A stretch of DNA of 61,078 bases from Oxalobacteraceae bacterium (GTDB taxonomy: Bacteria; Pseudomonadota; Gammaproteobacteria; Burkholderiales; Burkholderiaceae_D), in assembly GCA_027490725.1 (NCBI GenBank), contig JAIXXN010000013.1, positions 1-61,078 of the forward strand. The letters run 5' to 3'. A model generated the notes under the pieces. That model did not search any database and had not been told where the DNA came from. It was given only the letters and a program-made list of their open reading frames with translations. Of this stretch, positions 37,328 through 46,553 are shown one piece after another. Numbering within the stretch: the stretch's first letter is position 1; every line of letters begins with the position of its first letter. The translations under genes and the position numbers were made by a program.

Positions 37328-39196
37328 ATGAACAAGCGCCTGCTGCTGGCAGTACTACAGGGTCTGGTTTTCGGCTGTGCCAACGCCACCACAGCCAGCT
37401 ACCGTATCGACCATCTGGAACCGCCCAGCTGGTGGACCGGCATGCAGCAACGCAGTTTGCAACTGATGGTGCATGGCCCCGCCATCGGCCGTCTGACACC
37501 CAGCCTGCGCTATCCCGGCGTGAGCATCCGTTCCGTGGAACGGGCTAGCAATCCCAACTACCTGTTTATTAATCTGGAGATCAGCGCGCAGGCGGCGCCC
37601 GGCGACTTGACGCTGCAGTTTCGCGCCAGTGGCTCGTCCGCCGTGGTCCTACAGCAGCGCTATGCCTTGCAGGCGCGCGCACCGGGCTCGGCACAGCGGC
37701 GCGGCTTCGGACCTGCCGATGCCATCTATGAAGTGATGCCGGACCGTTTTGCCAACGGCGACCCTGCCAACGACAATGCCGTTGGCATGCTGGAACAGGC
37801 GCAGCGCGCCGATGGCTCGGGGCGCCATGGCGGCGACCTGCGCGGCATCAGCGACCATCTCGACTACATCGCGAGCATGGGCTACACCCAGCTGTGGCCA
37901 ACCCCGCTGCTGGAATCGAATATGCCGGCCTACTCCTACCATGGCTATGCCGCCACCCACCACTACCGGATCGATCCGCGTTACGGCAGCAACCAGGAGT
38001 ATCGTGCCATGGTGGCACTGGCGCGCAGCAAAGGGCTGGGCGTGATTCAGGACGTGGTGCTGAACCATATCGGCAGCAGCCACTGGTGGCTGCAGGACAT
38101 GCCGGAACCGGACTGGCTCACCTATCAGGGCAAGTTTGTCCCGACCGAGCATCACCGCGTGGCCGTACAGGATCCGTATGCCTCGGGCGCCGACCGGCGC
38201 AACTTCACGGCGGGCTGGTTTGTCGAAAGCATGCCGGATCTGAATCAGGCCAACCCGCACGTAGCGCGCTATCTGATCCAGAACAGTTTGTGGTGGATCG
38301 AGTACGCCGGATTGTCCGGTCTGCGGGTGGACACCTACAGTTACTCCGATACGGCCTTTCTGAGCCACTGGTCGGGCGCCGTGATGGCCGAATATCCGCA
38401 CCTGAATCTGGTGGGCGAAGAATGGAGCCCGCTGATCCCGGTGGTGGCGCACTGGCAGCGCGGCAAGCGCAACGCCAATGGCTACGTATCGCATATGCCC
38501 AGCATGATGGACTTCCCGCTGGCCGATGTACTGCGGCGCGCGCTGGCGGCACCGGACGGTGGCGACTACAGCCTGACCAATCTCTACGAAGCACTGTCAC
38601 AGGATTACCAGTATCCGGACGCCGCTAATCTGGTGCTCTTCGAAGGCAATCACGATATGTCCCGCCTGTTCAGTGAGCTAGGCGAAGATCAGCAGCTATA
38701 CCGCATGGCGCTGGCATTCGTCGCCACCGCACCGCGCATCCCGCAGTTCTACGCGGGCACGGAAATCCTCATGACCAGCACTATCAAAGGACGCGATGAC
38801 GCCTCCTACCGGCACGACTTCCCCGGCGGCTGGGCGGGCGATCGGGTCAACGCCTACACGGGCGCAGGCCTGAGCGACGCGCAACTGGCGGCGCAGCGCT
38901 ACATGAAAAAGCTGCTGAACTGGCGCAAGCAGGCCAGCGTGATCCATCACGGGCGCACCATGCACTTCGGACCGGAACAGAACACCTATGTCTATTTCCG
39001 CTACGATGACCAGCACAAGGTGATGGTGGCGCTGAATAAGAACCGTAGCGATACCGTCCTGAAAACAGCGCGCTTCCACGAGCTGCTGCAAGGTGCCAGC
39101 AGCGCGGTGGACGTGATCACCGGCCAGCGCATCGCGCTCGGCGAACAGATTACCCTGCCGGCGCGTTCGGCACTGATACTGGAGATTGCCCCATGA
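37328..39196 (+). CDS. Exported cyclomaltodextrinase/neopullulanase-like GH13 (SusA type)
   Basis: A 622-aa protein with a signal peptide; FGC at residues 15-17 might be a weak lipobox, otherwise cleavage near ANA-TT. Residues about 24-120 form the N-terminal beta domain of cyclomaltodextrinases. The GH13 core then runs from DAIYEVMPDRFANGDPANDN. Region I is DVVLNHI (242-248), nucleophile D335 in GLRVDTYSY, acid/base E364 in LVGEEW, stabiliser D443 in FEGNHDMSR. Bacteroides SusA is a similar periplasmic neopullulanase. It should open cyclodextrins and cut maltodextrins after receptor import. It overlaps the next gene by four bases. CGGAG precedes the start. Confidence 0.93.
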   Translation: MNKRLLLAVLQGLVFGCANATTASYRIDHLEPPSWWTGMQQRSLQLMVHGPAIGRLTPSLRYPGVSIRSVERASNPNYLFINLEISAQAAPGDLTLQFRASGSSAVVLQQRYALQARAPGSAQRRGFGPADAIYEVMPDRFANGDPANDNAVGMLEQAQRADGSGRHGGDLRGISDHLDYIASMGYTQLWPTPLLESNMPAYSYHGYAATHHYRIDPRYGSNQEYRAMVALARSKGLGVIQDVVLNHIGSSHWWLQDMPEPDWLTYQGKFVPTEHHRVAVQDPYASGADRRNFTAGWFVESMPDLNQANPHVARYLIQNSLWWIEYAGLSGLRVDTYSYSDTAFLSHWSGAVMAEYPHLNLVGEEWSPLIPVVAHWQRGKRNANGYVSHMPSMMDFPLADVLRRALAAPDGGDYSLTNLYEALSQDYQYPDAANLVLFEGNHDMSRLFSELGEDQQLYRMALAFVATAPRIPQFYAGTEILMTSTIKGRDDASYRHDFPGGWAGDRVNAYTGAGLSDAQLAAQRYMKKLLNWRKQASVIHHGRTMHFGPEQNTYVYFRYDDQHKVMVALNKNRSDTVLKTARFHELLQGASSAVDVITGQRIALGEQITLPARSALILEIAP

Positions 39197-42100
39197 AACG
39201 CATGCCTCGACACCTTACCCTGTGCATGCTGGCGCTACCGGCACTGGCCAGCGCTGCCAGCCTCGCGGTGATTAGCAGCGCCAGCGCGGGCACGAATAGC
39301 GGCGGCAGCACCGAGCAGTATCCGGTAGCCGGTGCCCAGCCCTACACGGTGCAGTACACCAGCACCGACATCGACGCGCAGCTGCGCCGCTACACCCAGC
39401 GCAGCAGCATGCCGGTGCGGGTCGGCGCACAGGAGATCAGCTACAGCGAAGTGGCAGGCCAGCCCACCCTGCGCAGCGGCAATACCGGTTTCGACGCCCT
39501 GTTCACACTGGCCGGACTGGAGATGGCTCAGAACTCGGTCAGCCAGATCCGCGATGGCAGCTACAACGGCGGCAAAGACATCAGCTGCAACTGTTTCGAA
39601 ACGGGCGAATACTGGCACTACGTCTGGACCCGTGACCTGTCGTATGCCGCCTCGCTGGGGCTGGGCATGCTCGATCCGCGCCGGGTGCGCAACTCGCTCG
39701 AATTCAAACTATCCGGCTATCGGGCCGGCGTGACTCCCGGCGTCAATGTCGCCGGCAGCAGCGATGGCCTGCAGATCATTCAGGACACCGGTAGCGGCGG
39801 TAGCTGGCCGGTCAGCACAGACCGCGTCAGCTGGGCCTTCGGCGCCGACGAGGCGCTCAAGGCGCTGGCCCCGGACGAACGCCGCGCCTTCGCCCGCACC
39901 GCCCTGCGCGCCTTATCCAACACGCTGGAAAATGACCGGCTGGCCGCCTACGACAAGAGCGATGGCCTGTACAGCGGCGAACAATCCTTCCTCGACTGGC
40001 GCGAACAGAGTTACGCGCCATGGATCATCACCGATCTGGCCAGCATGGCCAGCGCCAAAGCCCTGTCCACCAATGCCGCGCACTACAAGGCGCTGACACT
40101 GGCCGCACAGCTGGCCCGCGAACAGCAGCAGGACGCACTGGCACAGCGCTACAGTGGCTGGGCGGCCGACCTGAAACGCGCCATCAACCAGCGCCTGTGG
40201 CAGCCCGACACAGGCTTGTACAGCAGCCTGACGGCCGGACACTTCGATGGCGCAGCGCTGTATAAATACGACTGGCTGGGCCAGAGTCTGGCCATCGTCA
40301 CCGGGATCGCCGATGCCGCGCAGACGGCCAGCATCCTGGCCCACTATCCGCACGGCCCGCTGGGTGCCCCCGTGATCTACCCGCAGCAGGCCGATACGGC
40401 GATTTACCACAACCGTGCCATCTGGCCCTTCGTCACCGCCTACGGCCTGAAAGCGGCCGCCATCGGCGGCAACAGCGCCGTTGCCGATGCCGCCTACGCG
40501 ACCCTGATCCGCGGCGCCGCGACCAACCTGTCGAACATGGAAAACCTGGAATGGCTGAGCGGTCTGCCCATGCTCAAAGACCAGCGCGGCGCGGCTGATC
40601 TGAGTGGGCCGGTGATCAACTCGCGCCGCCAGCTCTGGTCAGTGGGCGCCTATCTCGGCATGGTGGTCGGCAGCGTCTTCGGTGTGCAGACCACCGAACA
40701 GGGGATCGCCCTGCGTCCCTTCGTCACGGCACGCCTGCGCCGCGAAACCCTGGGCGCCAGTGAGCACATCACCCTGAGCCACCTGACGCTGCGCGGCAAG
40801 CAGTTGCAGGTGCAACTGCAATTACCGGCGTCCAGCGCGGGCGAGGGTTACTACGCCGTCGCCAGCGTCAGCCTGAATGGCCAGCCGGCGGGCACCAGCA
40901 TCGACTGGGCCGCACTGGCCAGCGACAACCGCATCGTGATCACGCTTGGCAAGCTGCTGCCCGGTCAGCAGCAACTACAACGCGTTAGCGCCGCAGCACT
41001 GGCACATAATAGCGCCGTCACCGCGCCACAGGAAGCGCAGATCGTCAGCGTCGCGCGCGGCAGCTTCGGCTTCCCCACTGTCACCCTGAATGCCCCAGCA
41101 GCGGGCGTGCGCTATAACCTCTACCGCAATGGCCAGCTGGCCGTGCGCGGTCTGACCAGCGCCAGCTGGGCGGATCGGCGTGCGCCGCTAATGCGCAAAG
41201 CTGCGGCTGACAATCTATGCTACAGCGCCGAAGCCGTGCATCAGGCCTCCGGCAATCGTAGCCACCATAGCCCGCCCGTATGCCTGAACAGCGGTGAAGA
41301 AATCAGCGTCACCGATGCCCGCGTCCACAGCAGCGTTGCGGCGCAGGACGGCCGCATCGCCAACTGGGGCAGTAGCGCCGACAGCTTCAGCGTCAGCGCA
41401 CTGCGCATCGAGCGAGCCGGCCGCTACGCATTCCAGCTACGCTACCGGAACGCCGCGCACCAGATCAATCTGGGCATCAGTGGCGGCGTGAAATGGCTCA
41501 GCGTTAGCGATGCACACGGCAGCGTCGTGGCGCAGGGCGTGGTACAGCTGCCGCACAACGCCGCCATCGGCTGGTCGACGCCACTCAGCGCCGAACTGCA
41601 GCGCGGCAGCTACCGCATGCAGCTGAGCGATTTCTACAACATGAGCTACCTGCAAAGTAATAGCAGCTACGCCGATGCCGGAGGTGTGCGGGGCGTTTCG
41701 AACCAGATCGACTTGTATGGCTTGCGCATCCTGCCGCTGGCCGCCCTGTCCGACAGGGCCGGCACCAGCACCACCGGCCCCGCCAGCGGTGATGGCAATG
41801 CCAACAGCAGCAGCGCCAGCCAGCGCATTGACAGCGGCAATGGCACTGGCAATACATCAGCCCGCCTGCCCGCCCTGCCCGCAAAGGGCAGCGTACAACT
41901 GGTCGGCCCGCTCGCCGCGCCACAACTGGGCGGCGAGCGCAAGCTGCGCATCTATTTACCGCCCGATTACGCTAGCGCACCGCAGCGCCGCTATCCCGTA
42001 CTGTATATGCACGACGGGCAGAATCTGTTCGACGCGGGCACGGCCGCGTATGGCGCCGCGTGGGAAATGGCCAGTGTCATGGACCGCCTGATTGGCAGTG

Positions 42101-42630
42101 GCGAAATCACCCCCGTGATCATCGTCGGCATCGACAACAGTGCCGAGCGCATTGCCGAATACACGCCTTGCTGCGATCCACAGTATGGCGGCGGCAAGCT
42201 CGACGCCTACCTGAGCTTCGTCACCGACAGCGTCAAACCGTGGGCCGATGCCAACCTGCGCACCCTGCCCGGACGCGAACACACCGCCCTGATGGGCTCC
42301 TCGCTCGGCGGGCTGGCCTCGGTCGCCATGGCGCAGCGACGTCCCGACGTCTTCTCGATGGCGGCCAGCCTGTCCGGCTCGTTCTGGTGGAACCGGGGCG
42401 CACTGATGACCCAGCCGGCGGCCCGCGCACCGCTGCGCATCTACCTCGATGCCGGCAGCGACAACGACGGACTCGCGGACACAGAAAAAATGCGCGACGC
42501 CCTGCTCGCCCAGGGTTATCGCGCTCCAGCCGAGCTGAGCTTCTACGCAGCCGAAGCCGCCATCCACAACGAACGCTCCTGGGCCGCCCGCGTAGAACGC
42601 CCGCTGCGCTGGCTCTTCTCCCCAAAATAA
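39193..42630 (+). CDS. Six-hairpin glycosidase fused to an esterase domain, exported
   Basis: An 1145-aa protein starting in an ATGA overlap with the previous gene, so translationally coupled. A signal peptide covers about residues 1-22. Residues about 60-560 form an alpha/alpha six-hairpin glycosidase of the GH15/GH63-like kind (GEYWHYVWTRDLSYAASLG, FLDWREQSYAPW, NRAIWPFVTAYGLKAA, ENLEWLSG). Two beta domains (about 620-845) follow, one perhaps carbohydrate-binding (FQLRYRNAAHQINLGISGG). A Ser/Gly/Thr/Asn linker (about 850-895) leads to an esterase D-type alpha/beta hydrolase (YPVLYMHDGQNLFD). Its nucleophile is S1037 in MGSSLGG, with a likely His in IHNERSW. Glucose release by the first domain is expected from context. 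The ester substrate is unknown. Confidence 0.88.
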   Translation: MKRMPRHLTLCMLALPALASAASLAVISSASAGTNSGGSTEQYPVAGAQPYTVQYTSTDIDAQLRRYTQRSSMPVRVGAQEISYSEVAGQPTLRSGNTGFDALFTLAGLEMAQNSVSQIRDGSYNGGKDISCNCFETGEYWHYVWTRDLSYAASLGLGMLDPRRVRNSLEFKLSGYRAGVTPGVNVAGSSDGLQIIQDTGSGGSWPVSTDRVSWAFGADEALKALAPDERRAFARTALRALSNTLENDRLAAYDKSDGLYSGEQSFLDWREQSYAPWIITDLASMASAKALSTNAAHYKALTLAAQLAREQQQDALAQRYSGWAADLKRAINQRLWQPDTGLYSSLTAGHFDGAALYKYDWLGQSLAIVTGIADAAQTASILAHYPHGPLGAPVIYPQQADTAIYHNRAIWPFVTAYGLKAAAIGGNSAVADAAYATLIRGAATNLSNMENLEWLSGLPMLKDQRGAADLSGPVINSRRQLWSVGAYLGMVVGSVFGVQTTEQGIALRPFVTARLRRETLGASEHITLSHLTLRGKQLQVQLQLPASSAGEGYYAVASVSLNGQPAGTSIDWAALASDNRIVITLGKLLPGQQQLQRVSAAALAHNSAVTAPQEAQIVSVARGSFGFPTVTLNAPAAGVRYNLYRNGQLAVRGLTSASWADRRAPLMRKAAADNLCYSAEAVHQASGNRSHHSPPVCLNSGEEISVTDARVHSSVAAQDGRIANWGSSADSFSVSALRIERAGRYAFQLRYRNAAHQINLGISGGVKWLSVSDAHGSVVAQGVVQLPHNAAIGWSTPLSAELQRGSYRMQLSDFYNMSYLQSNSSYADAGGVRGVSNQIDLYGLRILPLAALSDRAGTSTTGPASGDGNANSSSASQRIDSGNGTGNTSARLPALPAKGSVQLVGPLAAPQLGGERKLRIYLPPDYASAPQRRYPVLYMHDGQNLFDAGTAAYGAAWEMASVMDRLIGSGEITPVIIVGIDNSAERIAEYTPCCDPQYGGGKLDAYLSFVTDSVKPWADANLRTLPGREHTALMGSSLGGLASVAMAQRRPDVFSMAASLSGSFWWNRGALMTQPAARAPLRIYLDAGSDNDGLADTEKMRDALLAQGYRAPAELSFYAAEAAIHNERSWAARVERPLRWLFSPK

Positions 42631-42632
42631 AA

Positions 42633-42660
42633 CCGGGGTCAGATCCGACATCCAGACACG
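42633..42660 (-). repeat. Dispersed 28-bp repeat, copy 1
   Basis: The reverse complement reads CGTGTCTGGATGTCGGATCT then GACCCCGG, matching copies 2-4 with one or two changes. It starts two bases after the esterase-fusion stop codon. Confidence 0.85.
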
Positions 42661-42673
42661 AACTCATCTTTAC

Positions 42674-42715
42674 GTAGCCGGGGCCGGTCACCATACTGTG
42701 ATCGGCCCCGGCTAC
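42674..42715. repeat. 18-bp hairpin inside the repeat cluster
   Basis: GTAGCCGGGGCCGGTCAC (42674-42691), loop CATACT, and its near-perfect complement (42698-42715) with one G-T pair. It sits between copy 1 and copy 2 of the 28-bp repeat. Confidence 0.85.
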
Positions 42716-42725
42716 TAAGCGAACT

Positions 42726-42760
42726 CATGTCCGAATGTCGGATCTGACCCCGGGTTTGAG
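42726..42760 (+). repeat. Dispersed 28-bp repeat, copy 2 with tail
   Basis: Core 42726-42753 (CATGTCCGAATGTCGGATCT then GACCCCGG) followed by GTTTGAG. It is inverted relative to copy 1. Confidence 0.85.
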
Positions 42761-42774
42761 ACACCCAAGCTGGG

Positions 42775-42811
42775 CTCGTGTCCGGATGTCGGATCTGACC
42801 CCGGGTTTGAG
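42775..42811 (+). repeat. Dispersed 28-bp repeat, copy 3 with tail
   Basis: CTCGTGTCCGGATGTCGGAT then CTGACCCCGGGTTTGAG, a direct repeat of copy 2. It ends nine bases before the stop of the convergent chemoreceptor gene. Confidence 0.85.
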
Positions 42812-42820
42812 GCAGCCGGG

Positions 42821-44455
42821 TTAGGCGGGGGCGGCTAGCAGGGTGCGTTTCGGGGCGGCTGGTACGCGCGCTGCGCCGTCGCGCTCGCCTTGCAGTTTGA
42901 AGACGCTGACGGCGTCGTTCAGCTGCGAGGCCTGCTGCTCGAGCGCTTCGGCTGCGGCTGCCGATTCTTCGACCAGCGCCGAATTCTGTTGCGTCACGCC
43001 ATCCATCTGGCTGATGGCGATGCTGATCTGCTCGATACCATCGCGCTGCTCGGAACTGGCGACGCTGATTTCGCTGATGATGGCGGTGACCCGCTGGACG
43101 CTGGCCACCACTTCGGTCATCGTTACGCCCGCCTCGCCAACCAGCCGGCTGCCCGCTTCGACGCGCTCGACCGAAGCGCCGATCAGTTCCTTGATTTCCT
43201 TGGCTGCTGCAGCCGAACGCTGCGCCAGATTGCGCACTTCGCTGGCTACCACTGCGAAGCCGCGGCCCTGCTCACCGGCGCGCGCTGCTTCGACTGCCGC
43301 ATTCAAGGCGAGAATATTGGTCTGGAACGCGATGCCGTCAATCACGGAAATAATGTCCACAATCTTGCGCGACGATTCGTTGATCGCGCCCATGGTGCGC
43401 ACCATCTGTTCGACCGCATCGCCCCCCTTGGCTGCCACCGTCGAGGCCACATCAGCCAGACGACACGCTTCGCTGGCGTTGGCATTATTCTGCTGCACGG
43501 TCGTGGTCAGCTGCACCATCGCTGCCGCTGTCTGCTCCAGTGAACTGGCCTGCTCTTCCGTGCGTCCAGATAGATCCAGATTGCCGTTCGCAATCTCTGC
43601 CGAGGCGGTGTGGATGCATTCTGTGCCCTGCCGGACTTTGCCAACGATCTCGCTCAGATTACTCTGCATCAGTTTGAGCGCCCCCAGCAAATCACCGAGT
43701 TCGTCAGTACTACGCACATGTACCTCGCTACGCAAGTCGCCTGATGCCACCGTTTGCGCCATATCGACGGCCTCGCTCAGCGGCCGCGTAATGCTCTTAA
43801 TTAGCGCCGCCACGGTAATCCAGCCCACCACCAGCGTCACCCCCAGCGTTATGGCCATCGCCAGAACCGCCTTGTTATGCGCGGCCTTGTTCGCCGCTTC
43901 CATCTCGTCCATCAGACGGTGCGATTCCTTGCTGATATAGGCGACGATGTCGTCGATTTTTTTGGTCGGTTCCCGGTCCATGCCTTTCACCAGCCCGTCG
44001 ACGATGTGCACGCTCTCCTGATTACCACTATCGTACTGCTTCAGCGCCGTCATGTATTTGGTGCCCAGTTCGCCCTGCGTGGCGATCGCTTCGGCCACCA
44101 GCGGCGTACCCAGTTCCAGCTTCTTCAGCAGTTCATCCAGCTGCTTGAGCTTGCTGCGGGTCGCTTCGCCGCTTTTGATGAAGGCATCGCTGTACTTCTG
44201 CAGCGCAGCCGGATCATTGCCACGGATCAGAATGTTCTTCCATTCCTGCACTTGTATCTTGAACTCGAGCTGAGCAGCACGCGCCGCATCGATCGCCTGA
44301 CTCAGTGCCACCGAACGCGACATCGCCTCGGCGCTAATGTCGTTGGTGTCGCTCAGTGCGCGCCAGCCTCCAGTCGCCACGATCGATAAAGCGATAAAAA
44401 AGAACGCACCGAGCAAACGCAGCCGTATTCCTATCTTCAAATTCGACAAATTCAT
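42821..44455 (-). CDS. Methyl-accepting chemotaxis protein (4-helix-bundle sensor)
   Basis: A 544-aa receptor. TM1 is about residues 10-30. A periplasmic four-helix-bundle sensor (about 35-190; EFKIQVQEWKNILIRGND is typical) precedes TM2 (about 192-215). HAMP and the signalling coiled coil follow, with hairpin tip [20 protein letters not shown]. The end is QGERDGAARVPAAPKRTLLAAPA with no CheR-docking pentapeptide. AAGGGGAAG lies before the start. The ligand is not readable from the sequence. The stop lies next to the 28-bp repeat cluster. Confidence 0.95.
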   Translation of the reverse strand: MNLSNLKIGIRLRLLGAFFFIALSIVATGGWRALSDTNDISAEAMSRSVALSQAIDAARAAQLEFKIQVQEWKNILIRGNDPAALQKYSDAFIKSGEATRSKLKQLDELLKKLELGTPLVAEAIATQGELGTKYMTALKQYDSGNQESVHIVDGLVKGMDREPTKKIDDIVAYISKESHRLMDEMEAANKAAHNKAVLAMAITLGVTLVVGWITVAALIKSITRPLSEAVDMAQTVASGDLRSEVHVRSTDELGDLLGALKLMQSNLSEIVGKVRQGTECIHTASAEIANGNLDLSGRTEEQASSLEQTAAAMVQLTTTVQQNNANASEACRLADVASTVAAKGGDAVEQMVRTMGAINESSRKIVDIISVIDGIAFQTNILALNAAVEAARAGEQGRGFAVVASEVRNLAQRSAAAAKEIKELIGASVERVEAGSRLVGEAGVTMTEVVASVQRVTAIISEISVASSEQRDGIEQISIAISQMDGVTQQNSALVEESAAAAEALEQQASQLNDAVSVFKLQGERDGAARVPAAPKRTLLAAPA

Positions 44456-44597
44456 GACTTCCCCTTTGGCAACAATTCGGAACCATCATGCCCGCCTCGC
44501 ATGGAAAGACCAATACAACTAGCGGAAAAAATTTAACAAAATGAGATTTTTTACAACACTTCCATTTCAAAAGTAACTACCGGGTAGCCGCACATAT

Positions 44598-45128
44598 TCA
44601 AACAGAATCAAATTGAATCAAATACTTATTCGTAGGAACCGGATTCGGCGCAAACAATTCGCTGCCAATGTAGCGCAGTCCTAATTTCTCCAGCAAACGG
44701 ATGGAATTGACATTGGTGGGAGAGGTAATGCCCATCAGACAGGGCAGCTTCAGCTGCTCGCGGGCGTAGGACAACACCGCTGCCGCAGCTTCATAGGTAT
44801 AGCCCTGACCGAAATAAGCGGGCCGGATTGCATAGCCAATGTCCACGGCCGGCAAGGTGGCGCGCTTGATCAGGCCGCACAGGCCGAGGGGCCGGCCATC
44901 ACTGAGACGCTCCATCACATACAGGGAATGGCCATGTTCGGCCTGCATCGCCATCGGGCCCTCGCTGATCGCGCGCCGGGCATCGTCGAGACTGCGCACG
45001 CCCTTGTCACCGATATGCTCGAGCCAGGTCGGGTCATTGACTAGCTCGTAATAGAAAGGCGCATCATCCTGATCCAGGGTGCGCAGGCATAACCGTTCGG
45101 TACTCAGTATTTTCATGCTTGGAGACAT
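44598..45128 (-). CDS. GNAT family N-acetyltransferase (RimJ/RimL-like)
   Basis: A 176-aa Acetyltransf_3-type protein. ILSTERLCLRTLDQDD at the start is the usual opening, GYAIRPAYFGQGYTYEAAAAVL carries the acetyl-CoA loop, and NVNSIRLLEKLGLRYIG is the classical C-terminal segment. It transfers acetyl from acetyl-CoA to an unknown amine. An alternative start at 45116 (MKILSTERL) overlaps the stop of a tiny upstream reading frame as ATGA. The 142-base gap to the chemoreceptor gene holds nothing recognised. Confidence 0.9.
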   Translation of the reverse strand: MSPSMKILSTERLCLRTLDQDDAPFYYELVNDPTWLEHIGDKGVRSLDDARRAISEGPMAMQAEHGHSLYVMERLSDGRPLGLCGLIKRATLPAVDIGYAIRPAYFGQGYTYEAAAAVLSYAREQLKLPCLMGITSPTNVNSIRLLEKLGLRYIGSELFAPNPVPTNKYLIQFDSV

Positions 45129-45247
45129 ACTCGCTGCCTGCAGAAATCGGCCCGGACGATGATTCGCCAGTGCCGCATCGCCTCCGGATAGGGGGTGATT
45201 TGATTGTCGAGGATTTCATAGAGCAAGTCCAGCAGCCGATGCCGCAC
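45113..45247 (-). CDS. Possible small protein, 44 aa, coupled to the acetyltransferase gene
   Basis: A GTG-started frame reads RHRLLDLLYEILDNQITPYP near its start and continues EAMRHWRIIVRADF. Its stop TGA overlaps the ATG at 45116 as ATGA, a coupling arrangement. The composition (amphipathic helix, Trp, Tyr, Arg) is protein-like, but no Shine-Dalgarno site is seen. The frame stays open upstream into the deaminase gene, so it could also be the remnant of a longer gene. Confidence 0.35.
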   Translation of the reverse strand: MRHRLLDLLYEILDNQITPYPEAMRHWRIIVRADFCRQRVCLQA

Positions 45248-45255
45248 TGTGGTTT

Positions 45256-46542
45256 CTAGCGCCGCAGACGGAAATCCGCCTCGGCAGGACGCCCCTCCAG
45301 ATGCAGCTGACTGACGGCGCGCGGCGCGCTGGCGATCACTTTACCGCGCCGCATCACCATCCGCCGCGCCGCGCGCAAACGGATCGCCGTCACCGGATCG
45401 GGCGCATCGAGCAGCACCAGATCGGCATGGCAGCCGGGCGCCACACCGTAATCCGACAAGCCCAGTATTCGCGCCGGATTGCTGGTCACCGCCTGATAAC
45501 AGGCGTGCATGGCCTGCTGGCCCGTCATCTGCGCCACATGCAAACCCATATGCGCCACCTCCAGCATGTCACCCGAGCCCAGGCTATACCACGGATCGAG
45601 TACACAATCATGGCCGAACGCCACCTCGATACCGGCCGCCAGCATTTCCGGCACCCGCGTCATGCCGCGCCGTTTCGGATAACTATCGTGACGGCCCTGC
45701 AGGGTGATGTTAATGAGCGGATTGGCAATCGCCGCCACCCCGGCCTCGCGGATCAGCGGCAGCAGCTTGCTCACATAGTAGTTGTCCATCGAATGCATCG
45801 ACGTCAGATGCGAACCGGCCACCCGCCCCTGCAGCCCGAGGCGCTGGGTTTCATAGGCCAGCGTTTCGATATGGCGCGACAGCGGATCGTCCGATTCGTC
45901 GCAATGCATGTCCACCATCAGGCCCCGCTCGGCCGCCAGTTCGCACAGGATGCGCACCGAATCGGCACCATCGGCCATGGTGCGTTCGAAATGGGGAATC
46001 CCGCCCACCACGTCCACGCCCATCGCCAGCGCACGCTGCAGATTGGCCAGCGCGGTCGGACTGCGCAGCAAACCGTCCTGCGGGAAGGCCACCAGTTGCA
46101 GATCCAAATACGGCGCCACCTGGCGCCGCACTTCCAGCAGCGCTTCCACCGCCAGCAAGCGATCGTCGCAGACGTCCACGTGGGAACGGATCGCCAGCAG
46201 GCCGCGCGCCACCGCCCAGTCGCAATACTGCAGCGCCCGCTCGATCAGCGCCTGCTGGGTCAGCTGCGGTTTCAGCTCGGCCCACAAAGCGATCCCTTCC
46301 AGCAGGGTGCCGGAGCCATTCACACGCGGTAGCCCATAGCTGAGCGTAGCATCCATGTGGAAGTGCGCGTCCACAAACGGCGCACTCAGCAGATCACCGC
46401 CCGCATCGATTTCGGCCGCGCCGCGCAGTGGCAAGGCAGGGCCCACGGCCGTGATTCGTCCGGCCATAATGGCCACATCCACGCCGCGCTGGCCATCGAC
46501 CAGACTGGCGTTGCGAATCACTGTATCGACCGTTGCATCCAT
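45256..46542 (-). CDS. Cytosine deaminase family amidohydrolase (CodA-like; possible 5-methylcytosine deaminase)
   Basis: A 428-aa amidohydrolase closely following E. coli CodA. Metal ligands are H60 and H62 (DAHFHMD), H213 with E216 (MHCDESDD), H245 (GSHLTSMH) and D312 (FGHDCVLDPWYSLG). CodA has GHDDVFDPWYPLG there, so the residue after the metal Asp (Asp314 in E. coli) is Cys313 here. Published work linked loss of that Asp in CodA relatives to 5-methylcytosine deamination, so this substrate is a fair prediction. No CodB-type permease is next to it. It follows the DUF2164 gene by 11 bases, in one operon. Family is certain; substrate is inferred. Confidence 0.9.
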   Translation of the reverse strand: MDATVDTVIRNASLVDGQRGVDVAIMAGRITAVGPALPLRGAAEIDAGGDLLSAPFVDAHFHMDATLSYGLPRVNGSGTLLEGIALWAELKPQLTQQALIERALQYCDWAVARGLLAIRSHVDVCDDRLLAVEALLEVRRQVAPYLDLQLVAFPQDGLLRSPTALANLQRALAMGVDVVGGIPHFERTMADGADSVRILCELAAERGLMVDMHCDESDDPLSRHIETLAYETQRLGLQGRVAGSHLTSMHSMDNYYVSKLLPLIREAGVAAIANPLINITLQGRHDSYPKRRGMTRVPEMLAAGIEVAFGHDCVLDPWYSLGSGDMLEVAHMGLHVAQMTGQQAMHACYQAVTSNPARILGLSDYGVAPGCHADLVLLDAPDPVTAIRLRAARRMVMRRGKVIASAPRAVSQLHLEGRPAEADFRLRR

Positions 46543-46553
46543 GCCTACTCCCG

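Noticed and set aside
42633..42811. Repeat cluster considered as a CRISPR array or insertion sequence
   Set aside because: Units are inverted as well as direct, spacers are not regular, and no transposase or cas gene is present.
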